DNA of 27,459 nucleotides, from contig WQUE01000101.1 in assembly GCA_009785885.1 (NCBI GenBank), positions 1-27,459 on the forward strand, in the 5' to 3' direction. This document shows positions 1 through 7,829 of this stretch, in pieces; positions within the stretch are counted from its first letter, which is position 1; the number at the start of each line of letters is the position of its first letter. The stretch comes from Actinomycetes bacterium. Lineage in GTDB: Bacteria > Actinomycetota > Actinomycetes > Propionibacteriales > Propionibacteriaceae. Under the pieces are notes generated by a model, which had not been told where the DNA came from, ran no database searches, and was given only the letters and a program-made list of their open reading frames with translations. Both the position numbers and the translations under genes were made by a program.

Positions 1-1109
1 AACTGCTCGGCATCGAACGGCGCCAGATCGTCGGCCCCCTCGCCAAGCCCGACCAACTTCACCGGCACGCCAAGCTCACGCTGGACCGCGACGACGATGC
101 CCCCCTTGGCCGAGCCGTCGAGCTTGGTCAGCACAAGACCCGTCACATCCACCGCATCGGCGAACACGCGCGCCTGCGCCAGGCCGTTCTGGCCGGTGGT
201 GGCATCGATCACCAGCAGCACCTCGGTCACGGGCGCCTGCTTCTCGACGACCCGCCTGATCTTGCCCAACTCGTCCATCAGGCCGACCTTCGTGTGCAAG
301 CGGCCGGCGGTGTCGACGAGCACGACATCCATCCCGTCGCCGATCGCCCGCTCGACGGCCTGGTAGGCCACGGATGCCGGATCGGCCCCCTCGGCCCCGC
401 CGACGGTGGGGACGCCGACGCGCTCCCCCCACGTCGTCAGCTGCTCGACTGCCGCCGCCCGGAACGTGTCGGCCGCCCCGAGAAGCACCCGGTGGTCCTC
501 GGCCACCAGCAGACGCGCCAGTTTGCCGACTGTCGTGGTCTTGCCCGTTCCGTTCACGCCGACCATCATCACCACGGCGGGCGTGCCGCTCTCATGTTCC
601 AGGCGAAGCGAACGGTCCAGGCCGGGGTCGACGAGGGCCACCAGTTCGCGCCGCAGCACCTCCTTCGCCGCGACCGGGTCCGCGATGCCCTCGACGCCGA
701 GCGTGGTTCGCAACGCCTCAACCAGTTCGGTCGTCGGGCCGACGCCCAGGTCGGCCGCGATGAGCGTGGTCTCGAAATCGTCCCACACGTCCGCGTCCAG
801 GCGATCGGACGAGAGCAGCCCGGCCAGGGCCCGGGCGAGGCCGTTCTGGCTGCCGGCCAGACGCCGCCGCAGGCGCACCATGCGCGAGGCGGGCGCCTCC
901 GGGGCTTCGGCCACCGCCGCGACCGCCTGCACTTCCTCCACGACGGGCACCTCCGCAGGTGCCTCGGCGGGCGCGGCCCAAGGCGCCTCCACCGCCGGGA
1001 CGGCCGGCGTCTCGACCGCAGGGCGGCGGCGCGAGACCGCGAAGACGACGACGGCCGCCACGATGACGACGAGCAGGACGACGAGGGCGATGATCTGCGC
1101 AGTGTTCAC
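1..1109 (-). CDS. ftsY: Signal recognition particle receptor FtsY (partial, C-terminus cut by window edge)
   Basis: SRP-receptor GTPase that docks the SRP-ribosome-nascent-chain complex at the SecYEG translocon. The chosen start is the GTG at 1109-1107, which gives an N-terminal hydrophobic helix (about residues 5-25) followed by an Arg cluster and an Ala/Pro/Glu-rich linker. That membrane anchor is usual in actinobacterial FtsY. The NG domain follows: a four-helix N domain, the P-loop GVNGTGKTT, DTFRAAA, the DTAGR switch with the following LHTK, and TKLDGSAKGG. The frame is open to the window edge at ...PFDAEQ, so only the last few residues of the protein are missing. It lies 41 bp after smc on the same strand, an arrangement common in actinobacteria. 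Family assignment is secure; the start is inferred. Confidence 0.96.
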   Translation of the reverse strand, partial: MNTAQIIALVVLLVVIVAAVVVFAVSRRRPAVETPAVPAVEAPWAAPAEAPAEVPVVEEVQAVAAVAEAPEAPASRMVRLRRRLAGSQNGLARALAGLLSSDRLDADVWDDFETTLIAADLGVGPTTELVEALRTTLGVEGIADPVAAKEVLRRELVALVDPGLDRSLRLEHESGTPAVVMMVGVNGTGKTTTVGKLARLLVAEDHRVLLGAADTFRAAAVEQLTTWGERVGVPTVGGAEGADPASVAYQAVERAIGDGMDVVLVDTAGRLHTKVGLMDELGKIRRVVEKQAPVTEVLLVIDATTGQNGLAQARVFADAVDVTGLVLTKLDGSAKGGIVVAVQRELGVPVKLVGLGEGADDLAPFDAEQ

Positions 1110-1150
1110 CCGTCCACCCTATCCGGCGATGGGAGAACGGCTCGCCCGGC

Positions 1151-4100
1151 TCACCGGTCCACGAGCCGCTGGGACACCACCGCCGAGACGCCGTCGCCCC
1201 GCATCGTCACCCCGTACAGCGCGTCGGCGATCTCCATTGTCCGCTTCTGATGGGTGATGATCAGGAGCTGCGACGTCCGACGCAGGTCCGCGTAAACCTC
1301 CAGCAGCCGCGACAGGTTGGTCTCGTCGAGGGCGGCCTCGACCTCGTCCAGGATGTAGAACGGCGAAGGCCGGGCGATGAACAGGCTCAGCAGGAACGCG
1401 ACCGCCACCAGGGAACGTTCGCCGCCCGACAGGAGCGACAGGCGCTTGACCTTCTTGCCGGCCGGGCGGGCCTCCACCTCGACGCCGGTGTTCAGCAGGT
1501 CGTCCGGATCGGTCAGGACCAGCCGTCCCTCACCGCCGGGGAACAACCGGGCGAACACCTGGGCGAAGGCGGCCGCCACGTCGGTGAACGCGGTGGCGAA
1601 CACCTCCTGCACACGGGCATCCACCTCGTCGATGATCCCCAGCAGATCCGTGCGGGTGCGCTTCAGATCGTCCAGCTGCCCCGCCAGGTAGGTGTGACGC
1701 TGGCTCATGGCATCGAACTCCTCCAGCGCCAGCGGGTTGACCCGGCCGAGGAGTTCCAGGTCCCGCTCGGCGGTGCGCAGACGCGCCTGCTGCGCCGCCC
1801 GGTCGTACGGGACGGGCTCCGGCGGTTCGAGTCCCTCGGCCTCCTCCAGCGGCGTGAGCAGGACGGGCACCGGCTGGTCCGGACCGTATTCCGCGAGCAG
1901 CGCGTCGGCGTCCAAGCCGAGGTCGGTGAGCGCCCGCTCCGACAGGCCTTCGACGCGCAGGCGCTGCTCCATCCGCGCCAACTCGTCCTTGTGTACGCCT
2001 TCCACCAGAGCTTCGAGTTCACCGGCTCTTTCCCGCGTGATCCGCCGGCACGCCGCAAGGGTTGCGTCCGACTCGATCCGGCGGGCCTCCGCGGCCTCGC
2101 GTGCGGCGGACGCATCGCGCAGCGACGTTTCGAGGAGCCCGAGCAGCCAGCGCGCCGCCGTGACAACCCGGCCCGCCGCCTCCCCTTCGCGCCGGGCCGC
2201 CTCGGCGCGCCCAGCCGCCGCGGCGGCACGTTGCCGCTCGGCCGTCGCCGCCCGGATCAGGGCATCGGCCCGCCCCGCCAGCGCGCCCGCGCGTTCCTCC
2301 GCGGTACGCAACGCCAAACGGGCCTCGGTCTCCGCGACGCGCGCGGCTCGTTCCGCCGCGGCCAGCGTCTCGCGGGGACCCGGGTCGGGCTCGGTCACCC
2401 CACCCTCGGCGTCGGCACGGCTCAGCAGGTCGTCCAGCCCGGTCAGCGTCGCCTCGTCGGCACGCCGGGTCTCGCGGATCGCCGTGATGGATTCCCCGAT
2501 GCGCTCAGCCTCCGCGCGCGCGGCCTGCTCGGTCTGCGCAACGAGCGCCGCCCGCCCCACAAGGCCGGCCAACTCCTCCTCGCCCGCCTGCCGGGACGCG
2601 CGGGCACCCTCCCAGGCCGCCTCGGCCTGACCGGCAGCGCCGCCCGCCTGGGCCAGGTCCGACCGCGCCTGCACGAGCGCCGACTCGAGCGTCGCGCGCT
2701 GCTCGCGCGCACTCACGGCGGCAGCCTGCACGTCCAGCCGCGACATGCCGCCGGCCGACCCACCTTCCGCGCGCCACCGCGACAGCAGCGCGCCGTCGCG
2801 GGTGACGGCCGTCGCCTCGGGATCGGCGAGAATGACCGCGCGGGCCGCCGCCAGGTCGTCCACGAGAACGACCGTAGCCAACAGGCGAGCCAGCGCGCCG
2901 GCGATCAGGTCGTCGGCCTCGATCGCCTCCAGCGCCCACCGGCCTCCCGCCGGAGCCGGGGCGGGAGGTGTCCCGGGACGGAGCGGGGAGCCGCCGACCA
3001 CGAACTGGGCCCGTCCCCAGTCCTGGGCTGCCAGGAGGGCGAGGATCTCGGCGGCCGCATCCGGTCCGGACACGACCAGCGCCTCCGTCGCCGGGCCGAG
3101 TGCCGCGGCGACGGCGGTACGCCAGTCCGGTTCGACGTGCAGCCGTTCGGCCAGCGCCCCGAGGACGCCCGCGACGGCGTGCTCCACCAGCGCGCCCGTC
3201 GCGTCCGCGTCGGCCAGACTCAACTCGAGCGCCTCCAGCCGGGCGGAGGCGCCCGCGTGTTCGCGTTCGAGGCGTGTCGCCTCCGCCGTGGCCTGCGCCA
3301 GACGGCTCCGGGCCGCCTCCCAGGCGCGCTCGGCCTCGTCGGCGGCCTCTCGTTGGCCACCCTGAGCGGTTTCGCACGCGGCGATCCGGTCCGCCAGGTC
3401 GGCGTGGTCACGCCGGGCGATCTCGGCACGCTCGCCCGCCTCGGCGGCCCGGGCCGCCAGACGGGCCTCCTCCTCGGCGCCCGCCTGCAGCCGTGACCGC
3501 AGCGCGCTCGCCCGGCCGTCCAGGCGGGCGCGGCCCTCGCGTGCGTCCGCCGCCGCCCGTACTGCCGCCGCGTAGGCCCGGTCGGCTTCCAGGCGGGCCT
3601 GTTCCGCCGCGGAACGCTGGGCGGTGGCCGCCGCCAACGTCTCCTCCGCCGTGACGGCCGCCAGTCGCAGGGTCCGCTCCTCGGCCCTGGCCTCGTCCGC
3701 CTCCGCCTCCAGCACCCCCGGGTCGCGCCCGGTCACGAGCGGCACCTGCGCCTGGGCGGCGTGGCGGACCCGCTCGGCCGCCACCTGAGCCGTCATCGCC
3801 GTCCGCTCCCGCACGCTCGACAACCCGTACCACACGTCCTGCGCCGCGCTCAGCGCCGGCAGCGCCGCCGCCGCGGCCTGGCCCGCCTCGTCCTCGGCGA
3901 GCTGCGCCTCACGCAGCGACCGCTCGCACCGCTCCCGGACGGCCAACGCCGCCGCCTCGTCCGCCAGATCCGTCTGCAGCGCCTCGCGCGCCCGGGCCAG
4001 ATCGTCCGCCAGGAGGCGGGCCCGGGCGTCACGCAGATTCGCCTGGACGATCCCTGCGCGTCGCGCCACCTCGGCCTGGCGCCCGAGCGGCTTGAGTTGA

Positions 4101-4699
4101 CGTCGGATCTCGGCGATCAGGTCCGAGAGGCGCGCCAGGTTGGCCTGGGTCGCGTCCAGTTTGCGCGCCGCCCGCTCCTTGCGCCGCCGGTGCTTCAGGA
4201 CGCCGGCCGCCTCCTCGATGAACCCCCGGTGGACATCCGGCGTCGCGGCCAGGATCGTGTCCAGCTGTCCCTGCCCGACCACGACGTGCATCTCGCGGCC
4301 CATGCCGGTGTCGCTCAGCAACTCCTGCACGTCGAGAAGGCGGCACGGGTGGCCGTTGATCGCGTACTCGCTGCCGCCGGTGCGGAACAGGGTGCGGGAG
4401 ATCGTGACCTCGGTGAAGTCGATCGGGAGCGCCTGATCCGTGTTGTCGATCGTCAGCGTCACCTCGGCCCGTCCGAGGGGCGCCCGGCCGGAGGTACCGG
4501 CGAAGATGACGTCCTCCATCCGCGCCCCGCGCAGACTCTTGACGCCCTGCTCCCCCATCACCCAGCTCAGGGCGTCGACGATGTTGGACTTGCCGGAGCC
4601 GTTCGGGCCGACGATCGCCGTCAGGCCCGGCTCGAACACGAGTGTCGTCGCGGAGGCGAAGGACTTGAAACCCCGCAAGGTCAAGCTCTTCAGGTACAC
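1151..4699 (-). CDS. smc: Chromosome partition protein SMC
   Basis: Structural maintenance of chromosomes ATPase, 1182 aa, which forms the ring-shaped condensin with ScpA and ScpB. The start is GTG at 4699-4697 (V-Y-L-K-S-L-T-L-R-G-F-K-S-F), preceded by a GGGGGAGGG ribosome binding site; an in-frame extension to 5092 runs into the neighbouring gene and is rejected. Walker A GPNGSGKSN is at about residues 31-39. Long Ala/Glu/Arg-rich coiled coils flank a hinge at roughly residues 495-660. The C-terminal head carries the ABC signature LSGGERS near residue 1090, Walker B with DEVEAALD near 1115-1125, and the ITHQKRTME switch region. Length and domain order match the bacterial family (about 1150-1200 aa). 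It is followed by ftsY, and scpA/scpB are not in the window. Confidence 0.97.
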   Translation of the reverse strand: MYLKSLTLRGFKSFASATTLVFEPGLTAIVGPNGSGKSNIVDALSWVMGEQGVKSLRGARMEDVIFAGTSGRAPLGRAEVTLTIDNTDQALPIDFTEVTISRTLFRTGGSEYAINGHPCRLLDVQELLSDTGMGREMHVVVGQGQLDTILAATPDVHRGFIEEAAGVLKHRRRKERAARKLDATQANLARLSDLIAEIRRQLKPLGRQAEVARRAGIVQANLRDARARLLADDLARAREALQTDLADEAAALAVRERCERSLREAQLAEDEAGQAAAAALPALSAAQDVWYGLSSVRERTAMTAQVAAERVRHAAQAQVPLVTGRDPGVLEAEADEARAEERTLRLAAVTAEETLAAATAQRSAAEQARLEADRAYAAAVRAAADAREGRARLDGRASALRSRLQAGAEEEARLAARAAEAGERAEIARRDHADLADRIAACETAQGGQREAADEAERAWEAARSRLAQATAEATRLEREHAGASARLEALELSLADADATGALVEHAVAGVLGALAERLHVEPDWRTAVAAALGPATEALVVSGPDAAAEILALLAAQDWGRAQFVVGGSPLRPGTPPAPAPAGGRWALEAIEADDLIAGALARLLATVVLVDDLAAARAVILADPEATAVTRDGALLSRWRAEGGSAGGMSRLDVQAAAVSAREQRATLESALVQARSDLAQAGGAAGQAEAAWEGARASRQAGEEELAGLVGRAALVAQTEQAARAEAERIGESITAIRETRRADEATLTGLDDLLSRADAEGGVTEPDPGPRETLAAAERAARVAETEARLALRTAEERAGALAGRADALIRAATAERQRAAAAAGRAEAARREGEAAGRVVTAARWLLGLLETSLRDASAAREAAEARRIESDATLAACRRITRERAGELEALVEGVHKDELARMEQRLRVEGLSERALTDLGLDADALLAEYGPDQPVPVLLTPLEEAEGLEPPEPVPYDRAAQQARLRTAERDLELLGRVNPLALEEFDAMSQRHTYLAGQLDDLKRTRTDLLGIIDEVDARVQEVFATAFTDVAAAFAQVFARLFPGGEGRLVLTDPDDLLNTGVEVEARPAGKKVKRLSLLSGGERSLVAVAFLLSLFIARPSPFYILDEVEAALDETNLSRLLEVYADLRRTSQLLIITHQKRTMEIADALYGVTMRGDGVSAVVSQRLVDR

Positions 4700-4752
4700 C
4701 GACCCTCCCCCGTTCCCACCCGGCCGCCACGTCGGACGCGGCGCGCGCGGCT

Positions 4753-5322
4753 CTATTCTGCCAAGCCGGCCGGCGCCGACGATACCTCGTCTTGCGGTGC
4801 CGGCGTCCCGGCGTGATGGCGGAACGTCCACAGGCGGTTCACCACGAAGTTCACAGGCGTCCCGAACAGTACGCCGATGAGTTGCCCCCAGTACTCCCGG
4901 GCACGCCAGCCCGAATCGCCGAAGAACGCGCCCGGCAGATACACCGGCGAGCCCGGGTGGGTCAGGGCCACCTTGATCACGAACCCGACGAGCGCGCCCA
5001 GCACTCCAGCGGCCATGAAGGCCACGAGCCCCCGCCACCACGTCTGCCGCGTGCCCTTGAACGTCCACGTGCGGTTCAGCTGATAGTTCCACACGTTCGC
5101 CACGACGAAGGCCACCAGGTACACGATGTAGCTGTACCGCAACGCCCAGTCGGTGCCCGGCACCGTCCAGAGCGGATTGCGGGCGTACTGGGCCCCGCCG
5201 TTCGCCTTGTTCATGATGAAGGCGACGAGCATGTTGACGATCACACCCGATGCGCCGACGATCGCGAACTTCACGAACTGCGTGGCAAGCCGGTGCCAGC
5301 GGCCGGTTGCGGCTTCAGCCAT
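4753..5322 (-). CDS. GtrA-family membrane protein
   Basis: Small polytopic membrane protein, 189 aa, of the GtrA-like family (PF04138), linked to flipping or transfer of lipid-linked sugars and cell-wall glycans. About four transmembrane segments are visible (roughly residues 17-37, 63-80, 97-120 and 146-163). The two hallmark Asn-x-x-x-Asn-Arg-x-Trp-Thr-Phe loops are present: NYQLNRTWTF at about 79-88 and NFVVNRLWTF at about 158-167. I place the start at ATG 5322 because GGAAAGG lies upstream; an ATG 72 nt further upstream adds a non-membrane stretch and is less likely. The gene sits between rnc and smc on the same strand, where many actinobacteria carry mutM (fpg). The substrate cannot be told from sequence, and no glycosyltransferase gene is adjacent. 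Confidence 0.88.
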   Translation of the reverse strand: MAEAATGRWHRLATQFVKFAIVGASGVIVNMLVAFIMNKANGGAQYARNPLWTVPGTDWALRYSYIVYLVAFVVANVWNYQLNRTWTFKGTRQTWWRGLVAFMAAGVLGALVGFVIKVALTHPGSPVYLPGAFFGDSGWRAREYWGQLIGVLFGTPVNFVVNRLWTFRHHAGTPAPQDEVSSAPAGLAE

Positions 5323-5393
5323 GTCGGAGTGCCCTTTCCGTGCAGGGGACGTATGGGCGGCCCCAGGGTACCCTGCGCCGCCGAACTGGCCCA

Positions 5394-6140
5394 TCAGCCA
5401 CCGTCGTCAGCCGAGGTCGCATCGATGGCGATTTCGGTCCGAATCGCCTCGTAGGCCCGCCGGGCGGCTTCCTGCTCGGCCTGCTTCTTGCTGCGGCCGC
5501 TCCCGCCAGGGAACTCGCGGAGTCCGACGCGGACGTGCGCCTGGAACTGCTTCTGGTGGTCGGGGCCGGACTCGTCGACGACGTAGGAGGGGGTCTCGCT
5601 GCCCAGCTCCGAGCAGGCCTCCTGCAACGACGTCTTCCAGTCAAGTCCGGCGCCGAGTGTCGCCGCATGCTCGATCAGGGGAATGAACAGGTGACGGATG
5701 AACGTCCGGGCGCCATCCGGCGAGGTGAGATACATCGCGCCGATCATCGCCTCGGTCATGTCGGCGAGAATGGACGTCTTGTCCTGGCCGCCGGTGGCCG
5801 ACTCGCCCTTGCCCAGCTTCACCAGGCGACCGATGCCCAGATCGCGCGCCACCTCGGCCAGGCTCGCGGAGCTGACGACGGCGGCCCGCAGCTTGGCGAG
5901 GCGACCCTCGGGGGCCTCGGGGAAGGCCCGGTACAGGTACTCGGTGACAACGACGCCCAGGACGGCATCGCCGAGGAACTCCAGCCGCTCGTTGTGCTGA
6001 ATCTGCCCGTTCTCGTACGCGTACGAGCGGTGGATCGTGGCCAGTTCCATCAGGCCGGGATCGATGGCCACGCCCAACTGCCCCAGCAACTCGAGCAGGG
6101 ACGACCCGCCACCGGTGGGCGGCACGGCACGCCGCGGCAT
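5394..6140 (-). CDS. rnc: Ribonuclease III
   Basis: Double-stranded-RNA endonuclease, 248 aa, that processes rRNA precursors and some mRNAs. The catalytic domain has the signature NERLEFLGDAV at about residues 50-60 and the second acidic motif DMTEAMIGA at 127-135, so the four metal-binding acids E54, D58, D127 and E130 are all present. A double-stranded RNA binding domain follows at about 167-236 (DWKTSLQE, then SKKQAEQEAARRA). ATG 6140 is chosen as the start; it lies 10 nt after the rpmF stop, which fits coupled translation, whereas upstream in-frame starts would overlap rpmF. The length agrees with bacterial RNase III (about 220-260 aa). Confidence 0.96.
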   Translation of the reverse strand: MPRRAVPPTGGGSSLLELLGQLGVAIDPGLMELATIHRSYAYENGQIQHNERLEFLGDAVLGVVVTEYLYRAFPEAPEGRLAKLRAAVVSSASLAEVARDLGIGRLVKLGKGESATGGQDKTSILADMTEAMIGAMYLTSPDGARTFIRHLFIPLIEHAATLGAGLDWKTSLQEACSELGSETPSYVVDESGPDHQKQFQAHVRVGLREFPGGSGRSKKQAEQEAARRAYEAIRTEIAIDATSADDGG

Positions 6141-6150
6141 GTTCGCTCGC

Positions 6151-6342
6151 TCAGACGTCGAGAACCTGCCGGCGGGCACCACGGGGACCGTACTGGCCGC
6201 AGTCGGGGCAGACGGTGTGCGGCAGGTGGCGCGCACCGCACGCCGGGTTGGCGCAGGCCACCAGCGTGACGGGGGTGGCCTTCCACTGGGCGCGACGGGA
6301 CCGCGTGTTGCTACGGGACATCTTCCGCTTCGGGACTGCCAC
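6151..6342 (-). CDS. rpmF: 50S ribosomal protein L32
   Basis: Large-subunit ribosomal protein bL32, 63 aa. The N-terminus is the highly conserved (V)AVPKRKMSRSNTRSRR, starting at GTG 6342-6340 with a strong AAGGAG six nucleotides upstream. Four cysteines (CANPAC at residues 30-35 and CPDC at 45-48) form the zinc ribbon of the zinc-binding C+ type of L32, so regulation by zinc status through a C- paralogue elsewhere is possible but not visible here. It leads the minus-strand cluster rpmF-rnc-gtrA-smc-ftsY. The DUF177/YceD gene that normally precedes rpmF is absent; instead a 209-bp divergent intergenic region separates it from a peptidase gene. Confidence 0.96.
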   Translation of the reverse strand: MAVPKRKMSRSNTRSRRAQWKATPVTLVACANPACGARHLPHTVCPDCGQYGPRGARRQVLDV

Positions 6343-6428
6343 GGTAACTCTCCTTATGCCACTTTGGCCTTGAAGGTCGGGACGGGCGGTGCGATCCGCG
6401 CCCACTGTTCCCCGACCGCAGTCTCCCA

Positions 6429-6434
6429 GTCTAG
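6429..6434 (-). promoter_or_regulatory. Candidate -10 box for the rpmF-rnc-smc cluster
   Basis: The minus strand reads TAGACT here, a fair match to the actinobacterial TAnnnT -10 element, inside the 209-bp divergent region between rpmF and the M16 gene. It would give a leader of roughly 80 nt before the rpmF GTG. No convincing -35 hexamer is visible, so this is only a candidate. Confidence 0.3.
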
Positions 6435-6551
6435 CGGCAACGCCCAATGGTCCCGAAATCCCCGACACGCGGGATCGTGCCCGGCGGCGTGCCCCACCGG
6501 CGTGGCGTGGCCGAATCGGCCGGAGACGCCGGCATGTGATAGGCATGCAGG

Positions 6552-7829
6552 GTGCTCGATGTCAGTTATCCCATCGCGCGCGTCCAGTTGGACAACGGGC
6601 TTGCCGTTCTGGCCAGCCACGATCCGCTCGCGCCCGGTATCGCCGTGAATCTCTGGTATGCGGTCGGCTCGGCCGACGATCCGGCGGAGGCGACGGGTCT
6701 GGCCCACCTGTTCGAGCACCTGATGTTCGCCGGCTCGGCCGGCGTCGCCTCCGGTGAGCATCTGGCGCTTGTGGAGTCGCTGGGCGGCTCGGCCAATGCG
6801 ACAACCAGTTTCGACCGGACGAACTACTACGAGACGCTGCCTGTCCACGCGTTCCGCCTGGCCCTGTGGCTGGAGGCTGACCGGCTGGGCAGCCTCACGC
6901 TCGACCAGGGGAACTTCGACACGCAGCGCAGCGTCGTGCAGGAAGAGAAACGCCAACGCTTCGACAACGTCCCCTACGGCGACCAGTTGGCGCTGCTGCT
7001 GAAGCTCAACTTCCCCTCAGGTCACCCCTACGCCCGTCCGCCCATCGGGTCGATGGCACACCTGGACGCCGCGAGTCTTTCGCAGACACGCGCGTTCCAC
7101 CAGGCGTGGTACCGTCCGGACCGCGCCAGTCTCGTCGTCGTCGGACCGCTCGCCGACGACGAGGTTTTCGCGCAGGCGGAGCGCTATCTGGGCCGCATCC
7201 CGCTGCCAGGGGGGCCCGGCGGGACGCCCGCCCCCGTCGAGCCGCTCCCGCCGCATGAGGGAGTTCCCCGGCTGCGCGTGCAGCGGAACGTGCCGAGCGC
7301 CGCCGTCCACCTGTGCTGGCGCACACCGCCCCTGGGGCATGCCGACGAGGATGCGGTGGCGTTGGCCCTCGACATCCTCGCGGCGGGCCAGGCGTGCCGC
7401 CTGCACCGGACACTCGTCCGGGACAAGGAGGCGGCCGAGGCGGTCGGTGTGAACGATTTCGGGTTGGCCCGTGGCACGTCCCTGTCCTGTCTCGTCGCCC
7501 GTCCGCGTGCGGGACACGACCTCGACGAGTTGGAGGAGGCGATGCTGGACGCGGTGCGGGATCTGGGCCGGGACGGTCCCAGCGCCCAGGAACTGGACCG
7601 CGCGCAGGCGGCGGCGGAACGAGAGTGGTTCTCCCAGTTGGCCACCATCGATACGCGGGCCGACCAGCTGAACGAGGATCTGACGCTGCTGGGTGATCCC
7701 GGGCGCATCAACCGGCGCATCGCCTCCCTCCATGCGGTCACCGCCGAAGACGTGGCGCACGCGGCGGCCACCTGGCTCGACCCGTCGGGGCGGGCCGTCC
7801 TCGACTACGAGACGGAGGTCCCGGCATGA
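6552..7829 (+). CDS. M16 family zinc metallopeptidase (catalytic subunit)
   Basis: Insulysin / processing-peptidase family protein, 425 aa, cytoplasmic by appearance (no signal peptide). The inverted zinc motif HxxEH is intact as HLFEH at residues 52-56, and the distal zinc-ligand glutamate falls in the VVQEEKRQ segment at about 131-132, about 76 residues after the motif as the family requires. The second half has the M16C-type fold but lacks the Arg...Tyr substrate-binding pair (RTLVRDKEAAEAV where RxxxGFTY is expected). The start is GTG 6552 (V-L-D-V-S-Y-P-I); an upstream Shine-Dalgarno is poor. It overlaps the next M16 gene by ATGA, so the two are probably made in equal amounts and assemble. 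It is divergent from rpmF. Confidence 0.93.
   Translation: MLDVSYPIARVQLDNGLAVLASHDPLAPGIAVNLWYAVGSADDPAEATGLAHLFEHLMFAGSAGVASGEHLALVESLGGSANATTSFDRTNYYETLPVHAFRLALWLEADRLGSLTLDQGNFDTQRSVVQEEKRQRFDNVPYGDQLALLLKLNFPSGHPYARPPIGSMAHLDAASLSQTRAFHQAWYRPDRASLVVVGPLADDEVFAQAERYLGRIPLPGGPGGTPAPVEPLPPHEGVPRLRVQRNVPSAAVHLCWRTPPLGHADEDAVALALDILAAGQACRLHRTLVRDKEAAEAVGVNDFGLARGTSLSCLVARPRAGHDLDELEEAMLDAVRDLGRDGPSAQELDRAQAAAEREWFSQLATIDTRADQLNEDLTLLGDPGRINRRIASLHAVTAEDVAHAAATWLDPSGRAVLDYETEVPA

Noticed and set aside
1250..3496. 748-residue plus-strand open frame antisense to smc
   Set aside because: High GC produces long antisense frames; the product is Gln/Arg/Gly-rich, and smc on the minus strand is certain.
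4700..5092. In-frame N-terminal extension of SMC to an upstream start at 5092
   Set aside because: It would cover most of the GtrA-family gene in another frame, the sequence is Arg/Gly-rich and unlike SMC, and the GTG at 4699 has a good ribosome binding site and begins exactly at the conserved SMC N-terminus.
6343..6551. Search for a yceD (DUF177) gene upstream of rpmF
   Set aside because: Only 209 bp are available, no DUF177-like C-terminal cysteine motif is present, and the minus frame ending at 6354 continues antisense through the M16 gene.
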